9,301 nucleotides of DNA, taken from positions 1 through 9,301 of the forward strand of contig CATMNW010000075.1 of NCBI GenBank assembly GCA_950071875.1, given 5' to 3'. The position numbers and the translations under genes are program-made. Position 1 is the first letter of the stretch. Each line of letters opens with the position of its first letter. The notes beneath the pieces were generated by a model. That model was not told the origin of the DNA. It saw only the letters and a program-made list of their open reading frames with translations, and did no database searches. This stretch comes from an uncultured Erythrobacteraceae bacterium (lineage in GTDB: Bacteria; Pseudomonadota; Alphaproteobacteria; Sphingomonadales; Sphingomonadaceae). This document shows positions 1-6,699 of this stretch, in pieces.

Positions 1-2
1 AG

Positions 3-566
3 TTCCGCTGGATTGGTGGCCTTGACAATCTGCGATTCTATAATCGGAAACTCTCGAAACGAGAGATTAACAGCCTTTACCAGGTCGATACTGGCCAGGG
101 AATCGCACGATCCGTAACCGAGACGCCTGTTGACCTGTCGACTGGAACAGTCAGGTTAGTAACAGACCGGTTAACCCTGAACCTGGAGAAACAAACGGTT
201 CCCTACCGGCTTGATTTACCCGAGAACGTGGACCGGAACAACCTGTCTCTCAAGGTCGTGAAGTTGGTTGGTTTTCCTCCTTTTAACATAGTTACTCCAA
301 ATGCAACGGCGAAGACCGACAAGGATGTGGTTATTAACCTGGGCAACAACCCATCTCGTGTGAGAATCCGGTTGAAGCTGACGATGCCGGCAAGCATCAG
401 GCCCGCGAAAAGCAGGATCGGGACGATCGGATTGTCGGTGCTGGTGAGGGCGGGGCAGCCTTCGGGGCGGTTGTACCGGTCGAGCCCGGGCGATACGCGT
501 GCGAGCGGCGCAAATTCGGGCTGGACGAAGGTTGCGGCGCAGCACGCCTCGTCCTTGTTCGAATAA
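3..566 (+). CDS. C-terminal part of a LamG/concanavalin-like domain protein, partial and disrupted
   Basis: The frame is open from the left edge to a TAA at 564-566, but only the part up to about 370 looks like real coding sequence. Its first residues (IGGLDNLRFYNRKLSKREI, then SLY) match the closing strand signature of LamG/concanavalin A-like jelly-roll domains, typically G-x-(I/L)-D-(D/N)-x-R-(I/F)-YNR-x-LS-x-x-EI-x-x-LY. About 90 residues of beta-rich, Thr/Val/Asn-rich sequence follow, with no second recognisable motif. Such domains usually sit in secreted or surface proteins that bind carbohydrate. GC here is about 51%, well below the rest of the window, so the fragment probably comes from another genome or a foreign segment. 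From ~370 to 566 the frame only reads antisense through the RND-like shard and the receptor gene and is not meaningful protein. The gene start lies outside the window. The LamG call is fairly firm; the function is unknown. Confidence 0.55.
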   Translation, partial: FRWIGGLDNLRFYNRKLSKREINSLYQVDTGQGIARSVTETPVDLSTGTVRLVTDRLTLNLEKQTVPYRLDLPENVDRNNLSLKVVKLVGFPPFNIVTPNATAKTDKDVVINLGNNPSRVRIRLKLTMPASIRPAKSRIGTIGLSVLVRAGQPSGRLYRSSPGDTRASGANSGWTKVAAQHASSLFE

Positions 567-1354
567 TCGCCAACGAGGCGGATGCTGAGATCGCTGGTCG
601 GTTCGAACAGCAGCTGGCCGCGCACGAGATAGCGGTCGCGGTCGTTGATCCGCACATCGTTGACGACATCGTTGTAGAAGCCGTCGCGCTCGAAATAGAC
701 GCCGTCGATCCGCGCGGCGACCGTATCGCCCAGCGGCGCGTTGATGCCGGCTTCGACCTTGATCGCGTCGTAATTGCCATAGGTGAAGGCACCGTAGCCG
801 GAGAACTCGAATTCGGGCGGGGCGGTGTAAATATTGATCAGGCCGGCGGAAGAGTTGCGGCCACCCAGCGTACCCTGCGGGCCGCGAAGGATTTCGACAC
901 GGTCGATCGGTCCGAGTTCCGAAAGCGCATTACCCGATCGGGAACGATAGACACCATCGACGAAGACCGCGACCGAACTTTCGAGGCCGGGGTTGTCGCC
1001 AACCGTACCAATGCCTCGAATACGGGCGGAGCCATTGGCTTCGTTGCCGGTCGAGGAAACCAGCAGCGAGGGCGCAACCTGGTTGAGGTCGCGAATGTCG
1101 GTAACGCCCGACTTCTCAAGCACCTCGCCCGAGATTGCGGAAACCGCGACCGGAACATCGGTCAATGCCTGTTCGCGACCCTGTGCGCGGACAATAATGA
1201 CCGGGCCGGTATCTACATCGGCGTTGTCGATCAGGTCCGCTTCATCGGTATCTGCGGTCGTTGCATCCTGCGCCTGTGCGGTGGCCGGAGCGATCGCGAG
1301 TGAAATCGCGAGCGCACCGAAGGCGCATTGATGGCGTAAACCGAACTTTTTCAT
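203..1354 (-). CDS. TonB-dependent outer-membrane receptor, N-terminal third only, fused out of register to foreign sequence
   Basis: The frame reads 383 codons from the ATG at 1354, which has a strong AGGAG five bases upstream. An in-frame ATG at 1384 lacks such a site and would spoil the signal peptide. Residues 1-29 form a Sec signal peptide (basic MKK start, hydrophobic core, ATAQAQ cleavage region). A TonB-box-like stretch (VIIVRAQGREQ, ~52-62) precedes the plug domain (~65-180), which has RIRGIG, VAVFVDGVYRSR, DRVEILRGPQGTLGGRNSSAG and INIYTAPP. Barrel strands begin at ~185 and include a DEACCAATF Cys pair at ~268-276, a pattern I associate with sphingomonad receptors. Family members are usually 700-850 residues. 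Here receptor similarity stops near residue 307, residues ~308-329 look like an RND transporter, and residues 330-383 are the antisense of the LamG fragment. Most of the barrel is missing, so this copy cannot make a working receptor as read. The substrate is unknown; the neighbours suggest a lipid- or ester-like compound. Confidence 0.85.
   Translation of the reverse strand: MKKFGLRHQCAFGALAISLAIAPATAQAQDATTADTDEADLIDNADVDTGPVIIVRAQGREQALTDVPVAVSAISGEVLEKSGVTDIRDLNQVAPSLLVSSTGNEANGSARIRGIGTVGDNPGLESSVAVFVDGVYRSRSGNALSELGPIDRVEILRGPQGTLGGRNSSAGLINIYTAPPEFEFSGYGAFTYGNYDAIKVEAGINAPLGDTVAARIDGVYFERDGFYNDVVNDVRINDRDRYLVRGQLLFEPTSDLSIRLVGDYSNKDEACCAATFVQPEFAPLARVSPGLDRYNRPEGCPALTSTDNPIVPILLFAGLMLAGIVSFNRILTRDGLLPRLITTSLSVFAVAFGVTMLKGGKPTNFTTLRDRLFRSTFSGKSSR
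368..433 (-). other. RND efflux transporter N-terminal shard at a chimeric junction
   Basis: Read on the minus strand, the segment encodes NPIVPILLFAGLMLAGIVSF followed by NR. This closely matches the first transmembrane helix of AcrB-type RND permeases, which typically begin with I-S-x-W-x-I-R-NP-(I/V)-x-P-I-(L/V)-LF and continue through a hydrophobic helix to SF-x-R. It is in frame with the receptor upstream. On its other side it runs into the antisense of the LamG fragment, where the usual RND continuation (an NQ-x-P-x-I type segment) is absent. It is only about 22 codons long and has no start of its own. The boundaries are estimates, because an NPIV stretch could occur in both partners. 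It is best read as a bridging fragment at a breakpoint and not as a gene. A chance hydrophobic stretch is possible but less likely given the NP-x-x-PI...SF-x-R order. Confidence 0.5.
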
Positions 1355-1512
1355 AGTTTCTCCTCTCTCCCGGATCGGGCTCATGCGCGATCCATTTGGC
1401 GTACTCAGAAGCGCCGTGTCCGTACCAAGTCAAGGGTGGTCAGACGAACGACTTACTCATTCGACCGATTTGCGTACCGGCGTTTCAAAAATGTCGCTAT
1501 TTTCGGGTCTGC
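1355..1512 (-). promoter_or_regulatory. Upstream region of the TonB receptor gene, with a possible -35 box
   Basis: This 158-bp gap separates the end of the bifunctional dehydrogenase gene from the receptor start. On the minus strand it has a TTGACT (plus-strand 1428-1433) that resembles a sigma-70 -35 box. At 17 bases the matching -10 would be TTCTGA, which is poor, so the promoter call is weak. The ribosome site, AGGAG at plus-strand 1360-1364 within a longer purine run (to 1370), is convincing and fixes the receptor start at 1354. I see no clear Rho-independent terminator for the upstream gene. Confidence 0.35.
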
Positions 1513-3549
1513 CTAATCGAACTTCCCGGTTCCACGAGCCTTTTCCCGAAGGTGGGCGCTGACGGGCAATTCATACTTTTCGAGACCTGCGACGACCGTG
1601 TCGAGGCCGATCGTTTGGGCCCAGAACATCGGGCCGCCGGTGTAGAGCGGCCAGCCATACCCGTTGATCCAGACCACATCGATGTCGCTCGCACGCTGCG
1701 CCATGCCTTCCTCAAGGATTTTCGCGCCTTCGTTGACCATTGGATAAAGCAGACGCTCCCGGATTTCGTCCTTCGAGATTTCGCGCTGCTCCTTGCCTTC
1801 CCTGGCGGCGAAGTCGGCGATTATCTGTTTTACCTCGTCCGATGGCGTGCGGTTGCGTGCTTCGTCGTAGTCGTAAAAGCCCTTGCCGTTTTTCTGGCCG
1901 AAGCGTTCGGCGGCGCACAGCGCCTCGCGGATCGTAGTGACCTTTGTAGGGTCGCGATGCCAGCCGATGTCGATCCCGGCGAGGTCGCCCATCTGGAACG
2001 GGCCCATGGGGAAACCGAATTCGAGCAGGACGTCGTCGACGTCCCAGTAGTTGGCACCTTCCATGATCAGTTCGTTCGCTTGCTCCTGCCGCTTCGACAG
2101 CATGCGATTACCGATAAAGCCCGGACATACACCCGAAACAGCCGCAACCTTGCCGATTTTCTTCGACAGCTTCATCACGGTTGCGAGCACATCGTCGCGA
2201 GTCTTTTCGCCGCGCACCACTTCGAGCAGTTTCATGACGTTTGCGGGCGAGAAGAAGTGCATGCCGACAACGTACCCGGGCCGCTTTGTGGCAGTGGCGA
2301 TCTCGTCGATGTCGAGATAGCTGGTGTTGGAAGCAAGGATTGCCCCTTCTTTCACCACCTCGTCCAGCTTTGAGAAGACCTGCTTCTTGACGTCCATGCT
2401 CTCGTAGACGGCTTCGATAACCAGGTCGCAATCTGCAAGGTCGTCATAAGAAAGTGTGGGGGTAAGAAGGCCCATCGCCTGCTCGACCTGCGCGTCGGAC
2501 ATGCGGCCCTTCCTGGCCGTATTCTCGTAGTTCTTGCGCATGACGCTCGTGCCCCGGTCGAGTGCATCTTGCGCCATCTCCAGTATGGTAACGGGTATTC
2601 CTGCCGACAGGAAGTTCATCGTGATGCCGCCACCCATGGTGCCGGCACCGATCACGCCGACCTTCTTGATGGGGATCAGCGGCGTGTCCCTGGGTACATC
2701 GTCGATCTTGTTCGCAGCGCGCTCTGCAAAGAAATAATGGCGCATCGCCGCGCTTTGCGTGCCGGTCATGAGCTTGGTGAACAGCTCGCGTTCCTTTTTC
2801 ACGCCCTCGGCATAGGACAGCTGGCCGGCCGCCTTCACAGCTTCGATAGCGGCATTTGGCGCATCGAACCCGCGAATGCGGCGGGCCTGCGATGCCCGGA
2901 ACCGGTCGAAAATGTCAGGATCCCGAACGCCATCCTCGTTCGCCGTACCTTCCGAAGCGCGCGGTACTGGTTGCCCGATCTTCGACTTTGCAAAGGCAAT
3001 GGCATCCGCCTCGAGACTGTCTTCGCCAACCAGCGTGTCGACGAGGCCAATGGCTTCGGCTTTCTTTGCCGGGATCGGATTGCCGCCGACCACAAGCGGC
3101 AGGGCTGCTTCGGCCCCGACAAGGCGAGGCATGCGCTGGGTACCTGCTGCACCAGGGATCAGTCCCAACTTCACCTCGGGCAGACCCAGTTTAGCGCTTG
3201 GCACCGCGACGCGGTAGTGGCAGGCGAGAGCAACTTCGCAGCCACCGCCCAGCGCCGTTCCGTGGATCGCGGCGACGACGGGTTTGTCACTGGCCTCCAT
3301 CGCGTCGAGCGTTTCGGGCAGGTTGGGTCCCACAGGCGGCTTGCCGAATTCGGTAATGTCGGCGCCGGCAAAGAAAGTTTGCCCGTCGCAGCGGATCACG
3401 ACGGCTTCGATCGCGCTGTCGCCAAGGGCTTCCTCGATCGCATTCTTCAACCCGGCGCGTACGGCCTGGCCAAGTGCATTGACCGGCGGGTTGTCGGATA
3501 TAACGACGAGGACGTTATCGTGGCGTTCTGTGCGAATGGGGTTGGTCAT
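1513..3549 (-). CDS. Bifunctional enoyl-CoA hydratase / 3-hydroxyacyl-CoA dehydrogenase (FadB/FadJ/MFE1-like)
   Basis: This 678-residue enzyme would carry out the second and third steps of beta-oxidation in the cytoplasm: hydration of a 2-enoyl-CoA, then NAD-dependent oxidation of the (S)-3-hydroxyacyl-CoA. Residues ~5-190 are a crotonase domain with the oxyanion-hole segment FFAGADITEFG (59-69) and the two expected glutamates, Glu105 in GTALGGGCE and Glu125 in LGLPEVKLGL, spaced 20 apart. A linker of ~100 residues leads to the Rossmann fold with GAGTMGGG (301-308). SNTS at 407-410 and HFFSPANVMKLLEVV (His431, Glu443) form the dehydrogenase active site; GFIGNR (477-482) precedes the C-terminal helical domains, which end in NGYGWPLYTGGPMFWA. 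The length is a little below FadB/FadJ (~715-730) and near peroxisomal MFE1. The start ATG overlaps the stop of the upstream serine hydrolase (ATGA at 3546-3549) and has no good ribosome site of its own, suggesting translational coupling. No thiolase gene is in view. Chain-length preference cannot be read from sequence. Confidence 0.93.
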   Translation of the reverse strand: MTNPIRTERHDNVLVVISDNPPVNALGQAVRAGLKNAIEEALGDSAIEAVVIRCDGQTFFAGADITEFGKPPVGPNLPETLDAMEASDKPVVAAIHGTALGGGCEVALACHYRVAVPSAKLGLPEVKLGLIPGAAGTQRMPRLVGAEAALPLVVGGNPIPAKKAEAIGLVDTLVGEDSLEADAIAFAKSKIGQPVPRASEGTANEDGVRDPDIFDRFRASQARRIRGFDAPNAAIEAVKAAGQLSYAEGVKKERELFTKLMTGTQSAAMRHYFFAERAANKIDDVPRDTPLIPIKKVGVIGAGTMGGGITMNFLSAGIPVTILEMAQDALDRGTSVMRKNYENTARKGRMSDAQVEQAMGLLTPTLSYDDLADCDLVIEAVYESMDVKKQVFSKLDEVVKEGAILASNTSYLDIDEIATATKRPGYVVGMHFFSPANVMKLLEVVRGEKTRDDVLATVMKLSKKIGKVAAVSGVCPGFIGNRMLSKRQEQANELIMEGANYWDVDDVLLEFGFPMGPFQMGDLAGIDIGWHRDPTKVTTIREALCAAERFGQKNGKGFYDYDEARNRTPSDEVKQIIADFAAREGKEQREISKDEIRERLLYPMVNEGAKILEEGMAQRASDIDVVWINGYGWPLYTGGPMFWAQTIGLDTVVAGLEKYELPVSAHLREKARGTGKFD

Positions 3550-4784
3550 GCGGCGTAGCTTTCAGTGAGTGCGGAATAGATCAGCGTCTTGAGCTGGCGG
3601 CGGATGGGATAGGTCGAAGAAGGATAGACCTGCGTCATGAAGACCATGGTTATCCGTTCGACCGGGTCCACGAAGAAGGCGGTCGAATAGGCGCCGCCCC
3701 AATAGAATTCGCCCAGGCTGGACGGCATCAGCGTTTTGGCGGGATCGATCACCATGGCGAAACCGAGGCCGAAACCGGTCCCCGCGTTATTCGCTTCCGA
3801 GAACAGGCTGCTCGACATTTCGGTGAGGTCGGCGTTGTCCGGCAGGTGGTTGGTGCGCATCAGCCGGAGGGTCTTTGGGCTGAGGATGCGCGCGCCGTCC
3901 AGTTCGCCGCCATTGAGCAGCATGGTGGCGAAGCGGTGATAATCGGCAATCGTTCCGATGAGGCCGCCACCACCGCTGTCGAACGTGCCCGGCTGGTTCA
4001 GCTTGCTGGTGGCACCGGCGTTGATCATCTTCGGCGATTGGCCCGGGCGATAGGCATAGGCATCGACCAACCGGTCCGCTTGTCCCTCGGCCACTCCGAA
4101 ACGCGTGTCATCCATGCCGAGGGGGCCGAAAATATGTTTCTCGAAATATTTGCCCAGCCGCATTCCGCTGATCCGCTCGACGGCTATACCCAAGACATCG
4201 GTCGAGACCGAGTAGTTCCAGCCCTGTCCGGGTGCAAATTCGAGCGGGAGTTTCGACAGCTTGGCAATGAACTCATCGCTGTCGAGGTGGTCCCGGGCAA
4301 AATCGAAATTGTGCTCGCGATAGACAGCATCGATATTGTTGCGGTTCTGGAGGCCGTAGGTGAGGCCCGACATATGCGTAAGCAGGTCGACGAAGCGAAT
4401 GGGGTTCGCAGGTGCGCCGGGCGCGAAGGGGATCGATCCGCCACCGCCTGCATAGACATGCAGGTTCGCGAACTCTGGAAATACTTTCGTCACGGGTTCT
4501 TCCAGCGCGACCTTGCACTGTTCGACCAGTTGCATGAAGGCTACCGAGGTGACCGGCTTGGTCATACTGGCGATACGGAAAAGAGCATCGTCGCGCAGTT
4601 GGGTGCCGTCGTCGCCCATGCTGCCTAGGCAGGTGTAATGAACGGGCTTGCCATCGCGCGCGATGACCAGTTGGGCGTTGGGCAGCCGCCCGCTTTCGAT
4701 GTAGCTTTGTTCCAAAAATGGGCTGATTCGCCCGAGCCGATCCTCGCTGAACCCCAGCGTTCCGGCGTCTGCCAGATCAAACAT
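3546..4784 (-). CDS. Serine hydrolase of the class C beta-lactamase / family VIII esterase fold
   Basis: The 412-residue protein starts at the ATG at 4784, with GGAGG eight bases upstream. A GTG at 4799 is in frame but overlaps that ribosome site. The family fold (class C beta-lactamases, DD-peptidases, family VIII esterases) uses an SxxK nucleophile, seen here as SMTK (Ser73-Lys76). The second motif is Tyr191 in WNYSVSTDVLG, and the third is WGG at 362-364 in place of the lactamase KTG. A W-G-G third motif and absence of the YxN asparagine favour an esterase or lactonase over a true beta-lactamase. THMSGLTYG and SGGGGLIGTIADYHRFA are also typical of the group. There is no signal peptide, so it is probably cytoplasmic, unlike periplasmic lactamases. 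Its stop overlaps the start of the beta-oxidation enzyme downstream, so the two are surely one operon, and a role in opening an ester, lactone or thioester in the same pathway is a reasonable inference. The substrate is unknown. Confidence 0.9.
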   Translation of the reverse strand: MFDLADAGTLGFSEDRLGRISPFLEQSYIESGRLPNAQLVIARDGKPVHYTCLGSMGDDGTQLRDDALFRIASMTKPVTSVAFMQLVEQCKVALEEPVTKVFPEFANLHVYAGGGGSIPFAPGAPANPIRFVDLLTHMSGLTYGLQNRNNIDAVYREHNFDFARDHLDSDEFIAKLSKLPLEFAPGQGWNYSVSTDVLGIAVERISGMRLGKYFEKHIFGPLGMDDTRFGVAEGQADRLVDAYAYRPGQSPKMINAGATSKLNQPGTFDSGGGGLIGTIADYHRFATMLLNGGELDGARILSPKTLRLMRTNHLPDNADLTEMSSSLFSEANNAGTGFGLGFAMVIDPAKTLMPSSLGEFYWGGAYSTAFFVDPVERITMVFMTQVYPSSTYPIRRQLKTLIYSALTESYAA

Positions 4785-4797
4785 TCCTCTCTCCTCC
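4785..4797 (-). promoter_or_regulatory. Ribosome binding site of the serine hydrolase gene
   Basis: On the minus strand this is GGAGGAGAGAGGA directly before the ATG at 4784. The GGAGG core sits eight bases from the start. It decides for the ATG at 4784 over the in-frame GTG at 4797-4799. Confidence 0.7.
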
Positions 4798-4802
4798 ACC
4801 GC

Positions 4803-4814
4803 GCATACCTATGC
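4803..4814. repeat. Short perfect palindrome, possible operator half of the divergent promoter region
   Basis: GCATACCTATGC has two 5-bp arms (GCATA/TATGC) around a 2-bp centre. It lies about 19 bases upstream of the serine hydrolase start and just before its ribosome site, where a bound repressor could block expression. TetR-type operators are usually longer (about 15-30 bp), and a 12-bp palindrome can arise by chance. The assignment is speculative. Confidence 0.25.
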
Positions 4815-4877
4815 TTCGGTCCGGCAGGAATAGCGACTTCATTGCTCCTTGGCACCCTCATACCTCAGCTTCGAACA

Positions 4878-4902
4878 CTGCTTGCGTAAAAAGCCGCAGC
4901 AG
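4878..4902 (+). repeat. Imperfect inverted repeat upstream of the acyl-CoA synthetase gene
   Basis: CTGCTTGCG (4878-4886) pairs with CGCAGCAG (4895-4902), leaving one bulged T and an eight-base AT-rich loop. It sits about 60 bases before the synthetase start. It could be a regulator site or a hairpin in the leader RNA. No T-run follows, so it is not a terminator. Confidence 0.25.
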
Positions 4903-4962
4903 GGTTAGAGACGGGCACTGGAGAGTCTGGCTCGTCACGCGGCCATGGAAGAGGGATTAATA

Positions 4963-6699
4963 ATGAGCGAGCTAGCGCGCGCGATCGGATTCACGCCGCC
5001 AAAAGGTTGGCCAGCCATGACGCGCGAGGAATGCCAGGCGCGGCTGACAGCCCGCGGCGAGCGTTTCGAAATGGAAACGCTGGATATTCGCGGGGTGCCG
5101 ACCAAGGTATGGAAGAACGCGCCTGCGAACCTGCGTTTCGTCGCTCTGGCAGGACGGGCGCACGGCGATCGCCTGTTCACTATCTACGAAGACGAACGGG
5201 TGACATACGATGCGTGGTTCCGCGCCGTCGCCCGGCTGGCCGCCGAATTCCGCGAGCGGGGGGTAGAAAAGGGCGACCGTGTTGCTCTGGCTATGCGCAA
5301 TGTGCCGGAATGGCCTGTCGCGTTTTTTGCGGCGGTGACCATCGGGGCAATCTGCGTTCCCCTCAATGCCTGGTGGACGGGTGCGGAACTGGCCTTCGGA
5401 CTTGCGAATTCGGGTGCGAAACTGCTGGTTTGCGACGACGAGCGGTGGGATCGCATTTCCGAACATCGCGCCGAATTTCCCGGTCTGGAATCGGTTTTCG
5501 TCTCGCGTTGCAGGGGTGAGCCCGAAGGGGCCGAACGTTTGGAAACCATCATCGGCAAGCCGGACGATTATGCTGTGCTGCCCGAAGCCGAGTTGCCGGA
5601 AGTGGAGATCGCGCCGGAGGATGAAGCGACGATCTTCTACACCAGCGGCACAACCGGGCAGCCCAAGGGTGCTCTGGGCACGCATCGCAATCTTTGCACC
5701 AACATTCTCTCCAGCGGCTACAGTGCTGCCTGCGCCGCCTTGCGCCGGGGCGAGGACCCGCCTGAGCCGGTCCAGAAGGTCGGCCTGACGGTCATTCCGC
5801 TGTTCCACGTCACCGCCTGCTCCGCTGGCCTGATGGGATACATCGTTGCCGGGCATACCATGGTTTTCATGCACAAGTGGGACCCAGTTAAGGCCTTCGA
5901 AATCATCGAGCGTGAAAAGGTCGCCATGACCGGCGGTGTCCCGACGATCGCGTGGCAGCTTATCGAGCACCCCGAGCGCAAGAATTACGATCTCTCCAGC
6001 CTCGAAGCTGTCGCCTATGGTGGAGCGCCGTCCGCGCCCGAACTGGTCCGCAAGATCTACGAGGTGTTCGGCGCATTGCCCGGAAACGGCTGGGGGATGA
6101 CCGAAACCATGGCGACTGTAACAAGTCATTCGTCGGAAGACTATCTCAACCGCCCCGACAGCTGCGGTCCTCCCGTTGCCGTGGCCGATGTCAGGATCAT
6201 GTCGGAAGATGCCTCGATGCAGCTTCCAGCGGGTGAGATCGGTGAACTCTGGGCGCGCGGCCCGATGGTCGTGAAGGGATACTGGAACCGCCCGGAAGCG
6301 ACAGCGGAAACATTCGTCAACGGCTGGGTGCGAACCGGCGATCTTGCGCGCGTGGACGACGAAGGTTTTTGCTATATCGCGGACCGGGCGAAGGACATGA
6401 TTATTCGCGGCGGCGAAAACATCTATTCCTCGGAGGTCGAAAACGTCCTCTACGATCATCCGGCTGTTACAGATGCGGCTTTGATCGGCATTCCTCACAA
6501 GACATTGGGCGAGGAACCGGCAGCGGTCGTCCATCTCGCCCCGGGTATGTCGGCAAGCGAAGATGAATTGCGTGGCTGGGTCGCCGACCATCTGGCAAAA
6601 TTCAAGGTGCCGGTGCGCGTCATATTCGTGAAGGACGTCCTGCCGCGCAATGCCAACGGGAAGATCCTCAAGAAAGATCTGGCGGCACTGTTCGAATGA
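4963..6699 (+). CDS. AMP-forming acyl-CoA synthetase (class I adenylate-forming enzyme)
   Basis: This 578-residue cytoplasmic ligase would activate a carboxylic acid to its CoA thioester via an acyl-adenylate. The start at 4963 is chosen because GAAGAGGG lies seven bases upstream; an ATG at 4945 in the same frame overlaps that site. The phosphate-binding motif YTSGTTGQPKG is at 226-236, the aromatic/Glu motif GWGMTET at 376-382, RTGD at 457-460, the hinge region DRAKDMIIRGGENIY at about 474-488, and the C-terminal catalytic lysine in RNANGK (Lys567). All core residues of the family are present, so it should be active. An N-terminal stretch of ~60 residues precedes the usual domain start. The TGA stop overlaps the start of the regulator gene. 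Linkage to dehydrogenase and hydratase genes implies a beta-oxidation substrate. FadD-like long-chain activity and activity on a cyclic or aromatic side-chain acid are both possible, and sequence alone does not decide. Confidence 0.93.
   Translation: MSELARAIGFTPPKGWPAMTREECQARLTARGERFEMETLDIRGVPTKVWKNAPANLRFVALAGRAHGDRLFTIYEDERVTYDAWFRAVARLAAEFRERGVEKGDRVALAMRNVPEWPVAFFAAVTIGAICVPLNAWWTGAELAFGLANSGAKLLVCDDERWDRISEHRAEFPGLESVFVSRCRGEPEGAERLETIIGKPDDYAVLPEAELPEVEIAPEDEATIFYTSGTTGQPKGALGTHRNLCTNILSSGYSAACAALRRGEDPPEPVQKVGLTVIPLFHVTACSAGLMGYIVAGHTMVFMHKWDPVKAFEIIEREKVAMTGGVPTIAWQLIEHPERKNYDLSSLEAVAYGGAPSAPELVRKIYEVFGALPGNGWGMTETMATVTSHSSEDYLNRPDSCGPPVAVADVRIMSEDASMQLPAGEIGELWARGPMVVKGYWNRPEATAETFVNGWVRTGDLARVDDEGFCYIADRAKDMIIRGGENIYSSEVENVLYDHPAVTDAALIGIPHKTLGEEPAAVVHLAPGMSASEDELRGWVADHLAKFKVPVRVIFVKDVLPRNANGKILKKDLAALFE

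Larger units (their letters stand above)
4785..4962. promoter_or_regulatory. Divergent promoter region between the hydrolase and acyl-CoA synthetase operons
   Basis: This 178-bp region must hold the promoters for both divergent gene pairs. I found no convincing -35/-10 pair on either strand; TTGCGT at 4882-4887 with TTAGAG 17 bases on is a weak plus-strand candidate. Two symmetric elements are listed separately. The position next to an operon encoding a TetR-type regulator makes this the most likely place for that regulator's operator. GAAGAGGG at 4948-4955, seven bases before the ATG at 4963, is the ribosome site of the synthetase. Confidence 0.5.

Noticed and set aside
203..1354. A new natural fusion protein of receptor plug, RND helix and a novel tail
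   Set aside because: The tail after residue ~330 is simply the reverse of a LamG coding frame with a different GC level, so it is a junction product and not an evolved domain.
1355..1384. Extended start for the TonB receptor at the ATG at 1384
   Set aside because: It would place ten polar residues before the signal peptide, and the AGGAG at 1360-1364 clearly serves the ATG at 1354.
1396..2373. A 325-codon plus-strand open frame opposite the hydratase/dehydrogenase
   Set aside because: It is the mirror of a well-supported gene, with no family signature, and its first part runs through a non-coding upstream region.
2569..3558. A 329-codon plus-strand open frame opposite the crotonase and NAD-binding part of the bifunctional enzyme
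   Set aside because: Composition is typical of an antisense shadow, with no motif.
4972..6591. A 539-codon minus-strand open frame opposite the acyl-CoA synthetase
   Set aside because: It is the antisense shadow of a gene with all family motifs. It has low-complexity His/Arg/Gly-rich content, no recognisable domain and no ribosome site. High GC with codon-position bias produces such frames.
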